Origin: JAKALD01 sp963817785
GTDB taxonomy: Bacteria; Pseudomonadota; Gammaproteobacteria; Burkholderiales; SG8-39
Length of the DNA stretch: 64,000 nucleotides
Assembly (NCBI GenBank): GCA_963817785.1
Contig: CAWFPL010000003.1
Location: 62,001 to 126,000 of the forward strand
Direction of reading: 5' to 3'
Shown here one piece after another: positions 16,896 to 25,644 of this stretch. A model generated the notes under the pieces. It was not told where the DNA came from, ran no database searches, and worked only from the letters and a program-made list of their open reading frames with translations. Each line of letters starts with the position of its first letter. The stretch's first letter is position 1. The translations under genes and the position numbers were made by a program.

Positions 16896-17222
16896 GTTGG
16901 TCTCCTGCTGCTCAGGGTCAGAGTGGCCGATGGATGCTCTCGGGCCTAAATTTTAGGGATCTGTACTTCGGTAAGAAATTAGCGTAAGTAAGAAATTCTG
17001 AAGGCGCTACCTCGGTTTCCTCGGTGGCATGTTCACAATTCTAGTTACTATTGCCTTAAATTCACACCGCATGTCTGGCTTAACGCTATCGGGCAGCCAC
17101 TAGACGGCCCCGTCCCTTACACGACTGCCGCACAGGGTATGCGCCGCCATGCGGAACCGTGACTTACCCGCGTGAACCCGCGTGCGTGCGTATCCGCGGC
17201 GCGAGGATAATCGGGTTCCAGC
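16896..17222. other. Intergenic region, AT-rich, with the right direct repeat
   Basis: No gene was found in these 327 bases. The part next to the methyltransferase start is AT-rich and holds a short tandem-like duplication (GTAAGAAATT twice near 16970-17000); it probably contained that gene's promoter. The right end is the 70-bp repeat copy, directly before the glycosyltransferase gene at 17223. Confidence 0.5.
17148..17217. repeat. 70-bp imperfect direct repeat, right copy
   Basis: Partner of 14664-14733, in the same orientation. It ends five bases before the ATG at 17223 and contains GATAAT (17206-17211), which resembles a -10 hexamer, but no matching -35 box was found at the right distance. 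Confidence 0.7.
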
Positions 17223-18959
17223 ATGACCTCAAAGCGTCTTTACATCGCCGTAGAGTTTTTGAAGTGTTACCTGCGCGCCGTCGGCCGGATCGTCGCGCGC
17301 GGCGCCGCGCACCGTGTCCGGGCTCAGGACGGGGCACGGGGATCTCTGGCGCGGTCATGTCTAGTCGCTCTCAGGAGAGCGAAGGGGCTGCTGAATTGGC
17401 TCGTGGCGTGGACAGTGCGGTGGCCTACCTGGGTCGCCACTTACCTGAGGCAGCTCGTCGCGCGGATGGTGCATGTGCATCGTCGGCTGACTGGGATCGC
17501 CAACTACGAGCTTATGGAGCGAATTTCACTGCGCCCGGACGCCGGCGAGTTCCTCGACTATTTTCTCGCGCGTTTCCGCCGTGGGCGCGGCAACGCGGTC
17601 GGCCTGGCATCTGCCGTCGGTCTCGCGGGGCGCTGCGAGCGTCCGGTCGAAGCGCGCTGGATCGCCGAGAGGATGATCGGCCTTTACGGCGATGAAATCG
17701 GCGCGCTGCAGCAGGCCGGGGTGAGGGCCTTCATCGGCGGCGATTACGGCACCGCCGAATTGGTCTGGGACGCCTGCAATCGCAGGCGCGAGGAGCTGAT
17801 CCGCCAGGAGGGCCTCGATGCGCTCAACCTCCGGTTCCTCGGGCCCTCGTGGGTCATCGCCATCGGCCACATCGCCCACCTGGACATCTATTTCAAGTGG
17901 CGCAAGCTCCTAGGTCGCAGCGAGCGCCTGGTACTGAACCCGCCGCGCGCGTTCAGGATTCCCAACCAGGCGCTGCTCGACCGCTGGCGGCCCTTCCTGT
18001 TGGACAACCTGCCCCGGGAAATTAGCCTCACCCTGACAGCCGTGGAGCTGCTGCAGGACGAGTTCTGGAGTTTGCCGGTGGCCGACGGACACTGGCGCAT
18101 GTACAGCCACGCCGGCGCGTGGGTCCAGGGCGAGTGGGAGCGCGAAGGCAGGGCGCCGCTCCTGTCGCTCACCGACGAGGATCACGCGCGCGCGCGCCCG
18201 GTTCTGGAGCGGCTCGGACTGCCGCCGGGTGCCTGGTTTGTCTGCCTGCACGTGCGCGAGGCGGGGTTCCACCAGAGCTGGCACAAGTTCCACCCGGCGA
18301 CCCGCAACGCGGATGTGTCGACTTACCTCGACGCCGTCGCGGCCGTCACCGCGCGCGGCGGATACGTGGTGCGCATGGGCGACACGAGCATGAGGCCTTT
18401 ACCCGGCGTCCCCGGGCTGATCGACTACGCCCATAGTCCCGACAAGTCCGAATTCATGGATGTCTACCTATGCGGCGCGTGCCGCTTCCTGATCGGTACC
18501 AACTCGGGCCTCGGGCTCGTGCCGCCGGTGTTCGGGGTGCCGTGCGCGCTTACAAACTGGTCGCCGCTCGGCCTGCCGAACTGGTATCCGCAGGACGTGT
18601 TCATTCCAAAGCTTTGCTACTCGGAGTCCCTGGGGCGGCTGCTCCGTTTCGACGAGATGCTGAACACGCGCGCCGGGTGGGAGCAGTTCGACTGGTATTT
18701 CGAGCGCGAGCGCATCCGCGTCATCGACAACTCTGTAGAGGACCTGCGCGATCTCATTGTCGAGATGCTCGATCGCTGCGAAGGCCGGCTCGAGACGACC
18801 GACGAGGACGAGCGCCTGTGCGCGGCGTTCCATGAAATTGCGCTGGGTGCTGGGAGCTATCGGGGCTCGAGACCGGGTCGCGCGTTCCTGCGCAAGTACC
18901 GCAACCTGCTGCCCGGGAACGGGCGGGCCGCGGAGAGTCCACGGACCGCTCGCGCCTGA
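17223..18959 (+). CDS. TIGR04372-type glycosyltransferase (putative)
   Basis: A 578-residue protein whose C-terminal 280 residues match a family found in surface-polysaccharide loci: WFVCLHVREAGF, RNADVSTYLDAV, GGYVVRMGD, DYAHSPDKSEFMDVYL, GACRFLIGTNSGLGLVPPVFG. The N-terminal part has a basic, partly hydrophobic region and no known domain. It is probably a cytoplasmic glycosyltransferase with a GT-B-like C-terminal half, but donor and acceptor are unknown. A second member lies at 34437-35696. The ATG at 17223 follows the direct repeat closely. Confidence 0.65.
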   Translation: MTSKRLYIAVEFLKCYLRAVGRIVARGAAHRVRAQDGARGSLARSCLVALRRAKGLLNWLVAWTVRWPTWVATYLRQLVARMVHVHRRLTGIANYELMERISLRPDAGEFLDYFLARFRRGRGNAVGLASAVGLAGRCERPVEARWIAERMIGLYGDEIGALQQAGVRAFIGGDYGTAELVWDACNRRREELIRQEGLDALNLRFLGPSWVIAIGHIAHLDIYFKWRKLLGRSERLVLNPPRAFRIPNQALLDRWRPFLLDNLPREISLTLTAVELLQDEFWSLPVADGHWRMYSHAGAWVQGEWEREGRAPLLSLTDEDHARARPVLERLGLPPGAWFVCLHVREAGFHQSWHKFHPATRNADVSTYLDAVAAVTARGGYVVRMGDTSMRPLPGVPGLIDYAHSPDKSEFMDVYLCGACRFLIGTNSGLGLVPPVFGVPCALTNWSPLGLPNWYPQDVFIPKLCYSESLGRLLRFDEMLNTRAGWEQFDWYFERERIRVIDNSVEDLRDLIVEMLDRCEGRLETTDEDERLCAAFHEIALGAGSYRGSRPGRAFLRKYRNLLPGNGRAAESPRTARA

Positions 18960-19007
18960 GGCGGGGCGACACGGAACTCCGGTCGAGGTAAGCTTGCGCC
19001 CCACAAC

Positions 19008-19727
19008 ATGCTCGTCACCAATTTCCGCTTCAAGTATCTCGTGTACCGCCTGGTGTGCGGCGTCTACCAGGCGCTCGACGTCGGCCGGATCCATCCGGTC
19101 CGGCAGCGCGCGCTGCGGGCGCTGGAGGACACGGTCGACTACATCGAGGCAGCGCTGCCCGACGCAGTCGGCTTCGAGACGCAGAAGGAGCTGATCGAGT
19201 ATTCGCTCGCGCGGGTGAAGGTCGACGGTCATTACATGGAGTTCGGCGTGTTCACCGGCGGCACCATGCGCTTCATGGCCAAGCGCGAGCCGGGCAAGAC
19301 CTTCCATGGCTTCGACAGCTTCGAGGGCTTGCCGGAAGACTGGGGCGGCTTCAGTCTCGGCGCGGCGGCCTTCGACGCGCAGGGACGGCTGCCGAAAGTG
19401 CCCGCCAACGTGCACCTGCACCGCGGCTGGTTCGATCGGTCCCTTCCGGAGTGGCTCGATCAGAACCCGGGGCCGATCGCGTTCATGCACGTCGACTGCG
19501 ACCTGTATTCGTCGACCAAGACGATCTTCGAGCTGCTCGCTGCCCGCCTTCAGCCGGGCACCATCGTGCTGTTCGACGAGTACTTCAACTACCCGAACTG
19601 GCGCCGGCACGAGTTCAAGGCGTTCCGCGAGTTCGTGCAGGAGCGCCAGGTCAAATACGAATACCTCGCCTATGCGCGGCAGCAGGTGACGGTGAGGATT
19701 GAATCCATCGGCGGGCGGCCTGGCTGA
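19008..19727 (+). CDS. TylF/MycF-family O-methyltransferase
   Basis: A 239-residue class I methyltransferase of the macrocin-O-methyltransferase type, with MEFGVFTGGTMRFMA (SAM loop), FHGFDSFEGLPEDWGG, and HVDCDLYSSTKTIFELL, the metal-binding Asp region. TylF and MycF methylate sugar hydroxyls with Mg2+, so the target here is probably a sugar residue of the glycan. Its TGA overlaps the ATG of the next glycosyltransferase by one base, so the two are coupled. A longer related protein is encoded at 28518-29339. Confidence 0.83.
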   Translation: MLVTNFRFKYLVYRLVCGVYQALDVGRIHPVRQRALRALEDTVDYIEAALPDAVGFETQKELIEYSLARVKVDGHYMEFGVFTGGTMRFMAKREPGKTFHGFDSFEGLPEDWGGFSLGAAAFDAQGRLPKVPANVHLHRGWFDRSLPEWLDQNPGPIAFMHVDCDLYSSTKTIFELLAARLQPGTIVLFDEYFNYPNWRRHEFKAFREFVQERQVKYEYLAYARQQVTVRIESIGGRPG

Positions 19728-20533
19728 TGGTTGCGCAGGCCCGGCCGTTCGAGTTCACGCTCTCGGCCGCGGCGGCGCGGGAAGAGTCGGAACGCGAACT
19801 GCTCTACCCCGAGAACCGCGGCGCCGCCCTCGACCTGACGGCGTTCGTCTCCTGCTACAACGAGGCCGACTTCATCGTGCAGACGCTGGAGGACATCCGC
19901 GTCGCGCTGCGGGAAGCGGGGCAGACGTTCGAGATCATCGTGATCGACGACCGCTCGAGCGACCGGTCCGCGGAGCTCGTGCGGCGCTACATCGCCGAGC
20001 ATCCCGACGACCGGATCATCCTGCGACGCAACCTCGTGAATCGCGGCCTGGCGCAGAACTACATCGACGCCGCGTTCCTGGGCAGAGGCCGACATTACAA
20101 GCTGTTCTGCGGCGACAACACCGAGCCCCGCCACAGCATCGTGCAGATCTGCAGCCAGGCCGGAAAGGCCGACATCATCGTCCCGCGCTACGTCTCGGTC
20201 GCGGGCAAGAGCGCCTTCCGCAAGCGGCTCTCGGGCGCGTACACGGCGCTGGTGAACCTGGTGAGCGGCAACCGGCTTGCCTACTACAACGGCCTGGCGC
20301 TGCACCTTCGCTACAACATCATGCGCTGGCACCCGAACACGCGCGGCTTCGGCTTCCAGGCCGACATCATCTGCATGCTGCTCGACCAGGGAGCGACGTA
20401 CATGGAAATCGAGGTGGAGGCGATCAACCGCGCCCAGTCGCGGGCGCTGACGGTCAAGAACGTGCTCTCTGTCGGGCATACGCTGCTGGACATCGTGATC
20501 AGGCGGGTGGCCAACGTCGTCTACCGACGGTGA
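19727..20533 (+). CDS. Family 2 glycosyltransferase
   Basis: A 268-residue GT-A transferase with FVSCYNEADFIVQTLEDI, FEIIVIDDRSSDRS (donor-binding Asp cluster), and GDNTEPRH where processive enzymes have GD-DD. The C-terminal part (RHPNTRG-like segment GFGFQADIICMLLDQG) resembles dolichyl-phosphate mannosyltransferase-type enzymes without membrane helices. It is coupled by one-base overlap to the methyltransferase before it, which suggests that one makes and the other decorates the same linkage. It is convergent to the membrane protein gene that follows. Confidence 0.8.
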   Translation: MVAQARPFEFTLSAAAAREESERELLYPENRGAALDLTAFVSCYNEADFIVQTLEDIRVALREAGQTFEIIVIDDRSSDRSAELVRRYIAEHPDDRIILRRNLVNRGLAQNYIDAAFLGRGRHYKLFCGDNTEPRHSIVQICSQAGKADIIVPRYVSVAGKSAFRKRLSGAYTALVNLVSGNRLAYYNGLALHLRYNIMRWHPNTRGFGFQADIICMLLDQGATYMEIEVEAINRAQSRALTVKNVLSVGHTLLDIVIRRVANVVYRR

Positions 20534-20635
20534 CTAGGCGCGCAGCGACAGCGCCCACGCGACCGCCACCGCAGTTGCAATCGCTGCCATCACTCCGATG
20601 GCCCACCAGCGAGACGCAGCAGGCTTTGCTTCGCG

Positions 20636-22303
20636 CTATGCGCGACCGGCCGCGTTCACGGACCCGGCTCCGGCACCGAACCGGGCCGTGATCGAGCCAA
20701 CCGTCGCCAGCCCGAGCCCGGCAAGCGTACACCGGACCGGGAGAACCATGAAGTGATACCGGTAACTCGGTTCGGCGAAGGCGGACGTTATGAAGGCGTT
20801 GTATAGAAGGCACAACCACGCGATGGCGGTCGGGGCGCGAAGTTCGCGTGGGCCCCGGAACAGCGTCGCCACGGCGACCAGGGCCAGCGTCAGCAGAACC
20901 CGGTCGCCTGCCCGATAGCCATGTTCCCAAGCGATCAAGAGCGGCCGGAGCCGTTGCCTCAGACTTGCAATGAAGTGCGGCGCCGGGCGCAGCAATTCCG
21001 CTTTGCCGGGCTCAGGCACGAACGCATTCAGCTGGGCCGTCGCGATTTCGGGCTCCAGGGGCGGGAACGAGGCACGCTGAGGGCCGAACGAATCGAATGT
21101 AAGCCCGAATCGTCCGTGCGCGTACCCCGGGCTGAAGAAGAAGAGCCCGAGATTCCTCAGGGTATAACGCAGCGGGTAAAGCGGGTGCTTGTCGACTATT
21201 TCACGGGCGGCCAAAAGGAACGCGCGATCGTTCTTCTCGACTTGGCAGAAGAACTCGAAGTAGTCGTAGCTCGGATGCCGCTCCAGAGAGTCGATGAATG
21301 CGCCGTTGGCACCGTCGAATCGCGTAAACCAGAATCTGCGCGCGGCCTGCGGAATGTTCTGAGCGCGATAGAAGGCCTCCAGCGCCTCCGCGTGCAGCGA
21401 CCCGGTTGCAAGCACGTCTCTGGCGCGGTCGAACAAGTGCGCCGTGGCGGGGCCGATCGACGGATCGACGCGGATGCCAAAGGCCGCGCTGTTCATGTAG
21501 AGGTTGTAGAAGATCTGCCTGCCCACGTAGCTCGGCACCGTTCCGTTTCGGGTCACGCCAAGCAGCCGCGCGCGGTGGTCGGCATAGATGAGCGCGCATG
21601 CGAGAACGGCCGCAAGGCCGGCGATGTAATGCGGCCAATTCGCGGGCCTGTAAAGCCACAGGAGAATCAGCAGGGAAATCGCGAACAGATTACTCGCGGG
21701 ACGGGTCAAGCTGGCAGCGATCACCGCAGCCAGGGCCAGATACAGGACGGCGATTCGGGACGAGCGGACGAACGATGTCGCGGGATAAACGGCTAGCAGT
21801 GACAGGAAGACGTACGCCTGGTCGTGGTGGATCATCTTCATGAACAGGAAGGGCGACATCGAGAGGATGGTTGTCAGTCCTGCGGCGAAGCCCGCAACGT
21901 GATGGCGCGGGCCAATCGCACCGTACACGAGTAGCGGCCTGGACCAGCTCATGGCCGCCTGCAGCAGGACGATGCCGATGAAGGAATGGGTAGCGGGGTA
22001 CCCCACCGCGAGCAGGAGCAACGGATAGCCGATGTCGCGCTCGTACAGTTGGTGGTAACGAACTGTCGCCTGGATTCCATGAGCAAGCACTTCGGCGTAG
22101 TCGGTGAACTGGAACGCGCCTCCAGGAAATGTGAACGCCCCGACGAAAAGGAAAAAGGAAGTGCCGAGAAGACTCCATGCCGCAAGCTTCAATGCGCCGC
22201 TGCCGAAAGTCGGGCGCCGGGCGCAGGGGCCAGGCGAGCGAGCGGACGAGGTTAGCCGGGATACGCACTGGGGGTAGGGATTGGCGAATCGCGCAGGCAG
22301 CAT
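20636..22303 (-). CDS. Large polytopic membrane protein, GT-C-like (function unknown)
   Basis: A 555-residue integral membrane protein with about ten hydrophobic helices and a long loop after residue 240 (YVGRQIFYNLYMNSAAFG onward) with several aromatic residues. The layout resembles GT-C glycosyltransferases or glycan-modifying membrane enzymes, but no diagnostic motif was recognised. After the TAG stop (20636-20638) the same frame stays open for 33 more codons, with a further hydrophobic helix, to a second TAG at 20534-20536. The start is ATG 22303. The gene stands alone and is divergent from the small membrane protein at 22502. Confidence 0.6.
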   Translation of the reverse strand: MLPARFANPYPQCVSRLTSSARSPGPCARRPTFGSGALKLAAWSLLGTSFFLFVGAFTFPGGAFQFTDYAEVLAHGIQATVRYHQLYERDIGYPLLLLAVGYPATHSFIGIVLLQAAMSWSRPLLVYGAIGPRHHVAGFAAGLTTILSMSPFLFMKMIHHDQAYVFLSLLAVYPATSFVRSSRIAVLYLALAAVIAASLTRPASNLFAISLLILLWLYRPANWPHYIAGLAAVLACALIYADHRARLLGVTRNGTVPSYVGRQIFYNLYMNSAAFGIRVDPSIGPATAHLFDRARDVLATGSLHAEALEAFYRAQNIPQAARRFWFTRFDGANGAFIDSLERHPSYDYFEFFCQVEKNDRAFLLAAREIVDKHPLYPLRYTLRNLGLFFFSPGYAHGRFGLTFDSFGPQRASFPPLEPEIATAQLNAFVPEPGKAELLRPAPHFIASLRQRLRPLLIAWEHGYRAGDRVLLTLALVAVATLFRGPRELRAPTAIAWLCLLYNAFITSAFAEPSYRYHFMVLPVRCTLAGLGLATVGSITARFGAGAGSVNAAGRA

Positions 22304-22501
22304 GCGTTTGCTCGCACGTCCCGCGGGAAGTTCCCGGAGCTGCTTAGACCAGGATATCTCCCAGAGCTATGACGCGCCGGAAGTGAGGCAAGTAATGACC
22401 CGAGTGGTCGCCAGTCCCATCCGGCAAGAGAGCCACGTCGCGCAAATAGGGTCCCGACATGCTTTGGTCTATTCTGTCGACCTTCGCCTTGGAAATCCAA
22501 G
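22304..22501. other. Divergent intergenic region
   Basis: It separates two divergent membrane-protein genes. No convincing promoter pair, hairpin or small gene was found; both promoters are presumably here. Confidence 0.3.
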
Positions 22502-23044
22502 ATGCACCACCCGGAATTCGCCCTCGACTACCCGATCGCCGTGTCCCTGATCGCGGGCGCCCTGATGCCGATGGCGCTGAGCGCCCTGTCGCGCGGGCCG
22601 CTTCGTGTTCGCTCCGGCGCTCTGAGGATTGGCGCAGCGGCGGGTGCGTCGCTGCTGTTGTGGTCAGCGCTCATCGTGGCCTGGCTCGCATGGCGACCGG
22701 AGGCTAAGCTGTTGGCGGGCGACGCGGCGGCCGGCGTGCTGTTCATCGCGGCCGCCGCGCTTGCCACCTACAGCGCATGGGCGCTCGTGGCGTTTGGGTA
22801 CACGGTATCGATGCTAGTCGACATTGCGCGGATCGGAAAGCCCGTCACGACGCCCGGATGGGAGGCCGCCTATGGACAGGGAAGAGGGCTGCAGGCCATG
22901 TTCGAGGACCGGCTGAGGGTGCTTCTGGGATTGGGTCTGGTGCGGGCGGAGGGTGGCGGCGTCTCGCTGCGCGGCGCATCGGCGCGCATGTTTGCGAAAT
23001 TCGTCCGCTGGATGATGCATATCGCGTTCGGTAAAAAGGCCTGA
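22502..23044 (+). CDS. Small membrane protein with C-terminal winged-helix-like tail (unknown)
   Basis: A 180-residue protein with three or four N-terminal hydrophobic helices (residues about 10-115) and a soluble C-terminal part (MFEDRLRVLLGLGLVRAEGGGVSLRGASARMF) that has the helix-turn-strand rhythm of a winged helix ending in a hairpin. It shares this layout with the next gene, six bases downstream, and the two probably work together. No family name can be given. The neighbouring large GT-C-like proteins suggest a link to glycan transfer, but that is inference only. Confidence 0.6.
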   Translation: MHHPEFALDYPIAVSLIAGALMPMALSALSRGPLRVRSGALRIGAAAGASLLLWSALIVAWLAWRPEAKLLAGDAAAGVLFIAAAALATYSAWALVAFGYTVSMLVDIARIGKPVTTPGWEAAYGQGRGLQAMFEDRLRVLLGLGLVRAEGGGVSLRGASARMFAKFVRWMMHIAFGKKA

Positions 23045-23050
23045 GGCGAA

Positions 23051-23575
23051 GTGGAATTCCTCGTCGGCTTTGCAACCGCTGCCATCCACGGCCTCGCCAT
23101 GGTGCCGCTGGCGCGCCTTCCATGGCGCGTCCCGATGCTCGTCGTCCAGGTCGTCTTCGCGCTGCTGCTGCACGCGACATCGGTCGAAGTGCTCATGTGG
23201 CTCGGGCTACTGGGCGAATACTGGTGGCTCGCCGCATCGTTCGGATTCGGTTTCATGGTCTACCTCTTTGGTTTCAGTGCCCTCTACAAGTCGCTTTCCC
23301 TGAGGATCCTGGTGGACGTGCTGGCACACGATCCCGACTGGGCGCAGCTCGAAGGGGTGTACCAGCGCGTGATCGAACGCAGCTTCCGCGAGCGCATCGA
23401 AATTCTTGAACGGGGAGGGCTGGTCGCGCGCCAGGGCGCTCTGTATGCCGCCACCGCGCGAGGGCTCGCACTTGCGGGGCGAATAGGGCGATTGCGGACG
23501 GTACTCGGGGTTGTCGGCGGCGGAATCTACTTCGCCAAGCGTCCCGCACCCGGGGGCCGCGAAGCGGGGCGCTAA
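23051..23575 (+). CDS. Small membrane protein with C-terminal winged-helix-like tail (unknown), second of pair
   Basis: A 174-residue protein starting at GTG 23051, six bases after the previous stop. It has about four N-terminal hydrophobic helices, then VIERSFRERIEILERGGLVARQGALYAATARGLALA, cut here to its key part RIEILERGGLVARQG, which reads like a winged-helix recognition helix and wing. The layout is the same as in the preceding protein, so they are probably distant paralogues forming a pair. The 3' end overlaps the convergent gene by four bases. The function is not recognised. Confidence 0.6.
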   Translation: MEFLVGFATAAIHGLAMVPLARLPWRVPMLVVQVVFALLLHATSVEVLMWLGLLGEYWWLAASFGFGFMVYLFGFSALYKSLSLRILVDVLAHDPDWAQLEGVYQRVIERSFRERIEILERGGLVARQGALYAATARGLALAGRIGRLRTVLGVVGGGIYFAKRPAPGGREAGR

Positions 23576-25644
23576 GGGCGCACGCGGCTCAGCGCCACGA
23601 GCGCCGCGCCCTTGCCGACGACGGCGAAATCCCGCCGCAGCAGCGGCGCCAATCTCGCCTTGAGCTCCGGCGGTACGATCACGTACCGGCCGCGAGCATC
23701 GACGGTCACAAATACGAGATTCAGCCCGGCAAGGGTATTGTCGAGCTGTCGGTGCGTGAAGGTGGCGAAGCTCGGCAGGAAGAACGACTTCGGCGCGCGC
23801 CGTGCGTCGATCAGGTACGCCCAATCGTTCCAGTCGAGCACCGCCACGCGCTCGTCTGGCCGCGTCAGGGTGTCGATCAGGCGCACGTCCTCGGGTGCGA
23901 GGCGCGGAGCAGAGCAGCCGAGGTTCTGACAGCCGGGGTGGCGTCTGAACGGGGCGCTCCAGGCGCTCGGGTACTTCAGGTAGGCGCGCAGTCCGTAGTA
24001 GGTGGGATTGCGGACATCGCCTGCGAATGCGAGCAGCCAGAACGCCGCCACTGCCAGTACGGCCACGCTTGCCCTGCGCACGCCGGGTGACGGCTTGTTC
24101 TCCCCGGCGCCGAGGGAGAACGTCTCGCGGTACCACCAGGCCGTGATCGTGAGGAATGGCAGTGCGCTCACATGCCACAGCGCGATCAGGGACATGTTCC
24201 AGTACTTGGCGCTCAGCATGATGGCCGCGCAGGCCAGGCCCGAGAGTGCGGCGATCCGCGAGCGCTCCGCGTCCTGCGGCACGCGCTTCAGACGGACGAA
24301 CCCCCAGCCGATCGTCGCGAGCGCGAGTCCGGGTGCGATGACGTTGTAGTAGACCGGCCATCCGTAGGTCCAGTCCACCGGCCAGCCGCCGAAACCCTCG
24401 CTGTAGATGAACAGCGGTTCCAGGTAGTAACGCAGGAAGTCGACGCCCAAGACGCGTGGTCCGAAGGCGAGCAGACAAAGCGCCATGAAGGCGGTGCACG
24501 CGCCGGCCAGCATCGCCGCCGCGGCGGCGGATCCCCTGGCGAATGACGGCGCCGCGAATACTGAGACCGCCATGACCATGAGTAGCTGATAGATCCCCGT
24601 CTCGGTATTCAGGAACAGTGAAAGGCCGACCGCCGCGGCAAGCATCGCTCCGCGCTTCCATTCGAGCCCATGGCCGGCCCACCATCCCAGCATGGCGACG
24701 ACCCCGATCAGCAGAGGATGGCGCAGGACGTAGCTGGACGGGTCGAAGAAGATACGATCCGTGTGGAACTGCAACAGCAGCGCGACCAGGGTCACCGCGA
24801 ACGCCCAGCGCCAGGAGCGGAACAGCCACCGCAGGAAGTAGTAGGCACCCGCGTAGTAGGCGAGCATGGCGGTTACGATCAATGCGACGTAGCGCAACAT
24901 CGTCGCGTCCGCCGTGGGCGCGACAAGGTACGAGAAAAGATAGGGAAGCCCGACGCTGTACTGCGTGAAGTAGTCGATGCCGGGAACCAGGTCGGGAATG
25001 CGCGAGTAAAGGGCCGGTCCGATGATGAACGACACCACGTGCATCTCGTAGCCGATCTTCGCCGCCACTGCCTGCAGCGACGACGGGGCGAGCAGCACGA
25101 GCAGGATACCGGCAGGGAATACGTGCTCCCGCCAGGCGCTGCGCCACGAATCGGGCGGCATGCCCTCCGAGGCGGGCACGCTCGGCAGCGTCGGGCCGGG
25201 CCGGGCAGAACGGCTATGTATAAGTACCCAGGCGACCGTAGCGGTCCAGGCGACGGCGACGGCAGTCACGGTTGCCGCCGCCTGCGGCGCCGACAGCGCG
25301 AAGCCAAACAGCGCGTCGAGCGCGAGCACGAGAAGTGCGCCCGCCGGTAGGGCGATCGCCGGCCGAGGCCTGGGGCGATCGAGCAGGGCTCCGAGCAGTG
25401 CGCCTGCGCAGCCGAGTACCGCAGCGATCGCCAGGAAGTGAAATTTGCGCGGCTCGGGGTGAAACTGTTCCCAGTGCGAGGGTAGAAGCTCTTTGGTGAG
25501 CGGGGCCGAGTGCGTGGTGATCGGCCATAGCCAGCACGCGATCGCGGCTGCGATGAGCGCCCCTGCGCTTGCGCACAGGAGGGGACCTGCCAGGCGTTCG
25601 CCCACCCACCCCCGAGGTTGCCCTGACAGGGTGTCTATTGCCAT
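23572..25644 (-). CDS. Large GT-C-like membrane protein (690 residues)
   Basis: A polytopic protein with at least ten hydrophobic helices. After the first few helices a loop contains DLVPGIDYFTQYSVGLPYLF, with acidic and aromatic residues where GT-C enzymes have their catalytic external loop, followed by helices and a C-terminal soluble domain of about 130 residues (VAVLDWNDWAYLIDARRAPKS), probably periplasmic. It may transfer a sugar from a polyprenyl carrier to the glycan, or act in polymerisation; neither is shown. ATG 25644 overlaps the end of the next upstream gene by ten bases. Longer frames reaching upstream lie inside that gene and are not accepted. Confidence 0.65.
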   Translation of the reverse strand: MAIDTLSGQPRGWVGERLAGPLLCASAGALIAAAIACWLWPITTHSAPLTKELLPSHWEQFHPEPRKFHFLAIAAVLGCAGALLGALLDRPRPRPAIALPAGALLVLALDALFGFALSAPQAAATVTAVAVAWTATVAWVLIHSRSARPGPTLPSVPASEGMPPDSWRSAWREHVFPAGILLVLLAPSSLQAVAAKIGYEMHVVSFIIGPALYSRIPDLVPGIDYFTQYSVGLPYLFSYLVAPTADATMLRYVALIVTAMLAYYAGAYYFLRWLFRSWRWAFAVTLVALLLQFHTDRIFFDPSSYVLRHPLLIGVVAMLGWWAGHGLEWKRGAMLAAAVGLSLFLNTETGIYQLLMVMAVSVFAAPSFARGSAAAAAMLAGACTAFMALCLLAFGPRVLGVDFLRYYLEPLFIYSEGFGGWPVDWTYGWPVYYNVIAPGLALATIGWGFVRLKRVPQDAERSRIAALSGLACAAIMLSAKYWNMSLIALWHVSALPFLTITAWWYRETFSLGAGENKPSPGVRRASVAVLAVAAFWLLAFAGDVRNPTYYGLRAYLKYPSAWSAPFRRHPGCQNLGCSAPRLAPEDVRLIDTLTRPDERVAVLDWNDWAYLIDARRAPKSFFLPSFATFTHRQLDNTLAGLNLVFVTVDARGRYVIVPPELKARLAPLLRRDFAVVGKGAALVALSRVRP

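Noticed and set aside
23207..25147. 646-codon minus-strand frame overlapping the 690-residue membrane protein
   Set aside because: The hydrophobic helices and family-like pattern are in the other frame; this one is Arg-rich and motif-free.
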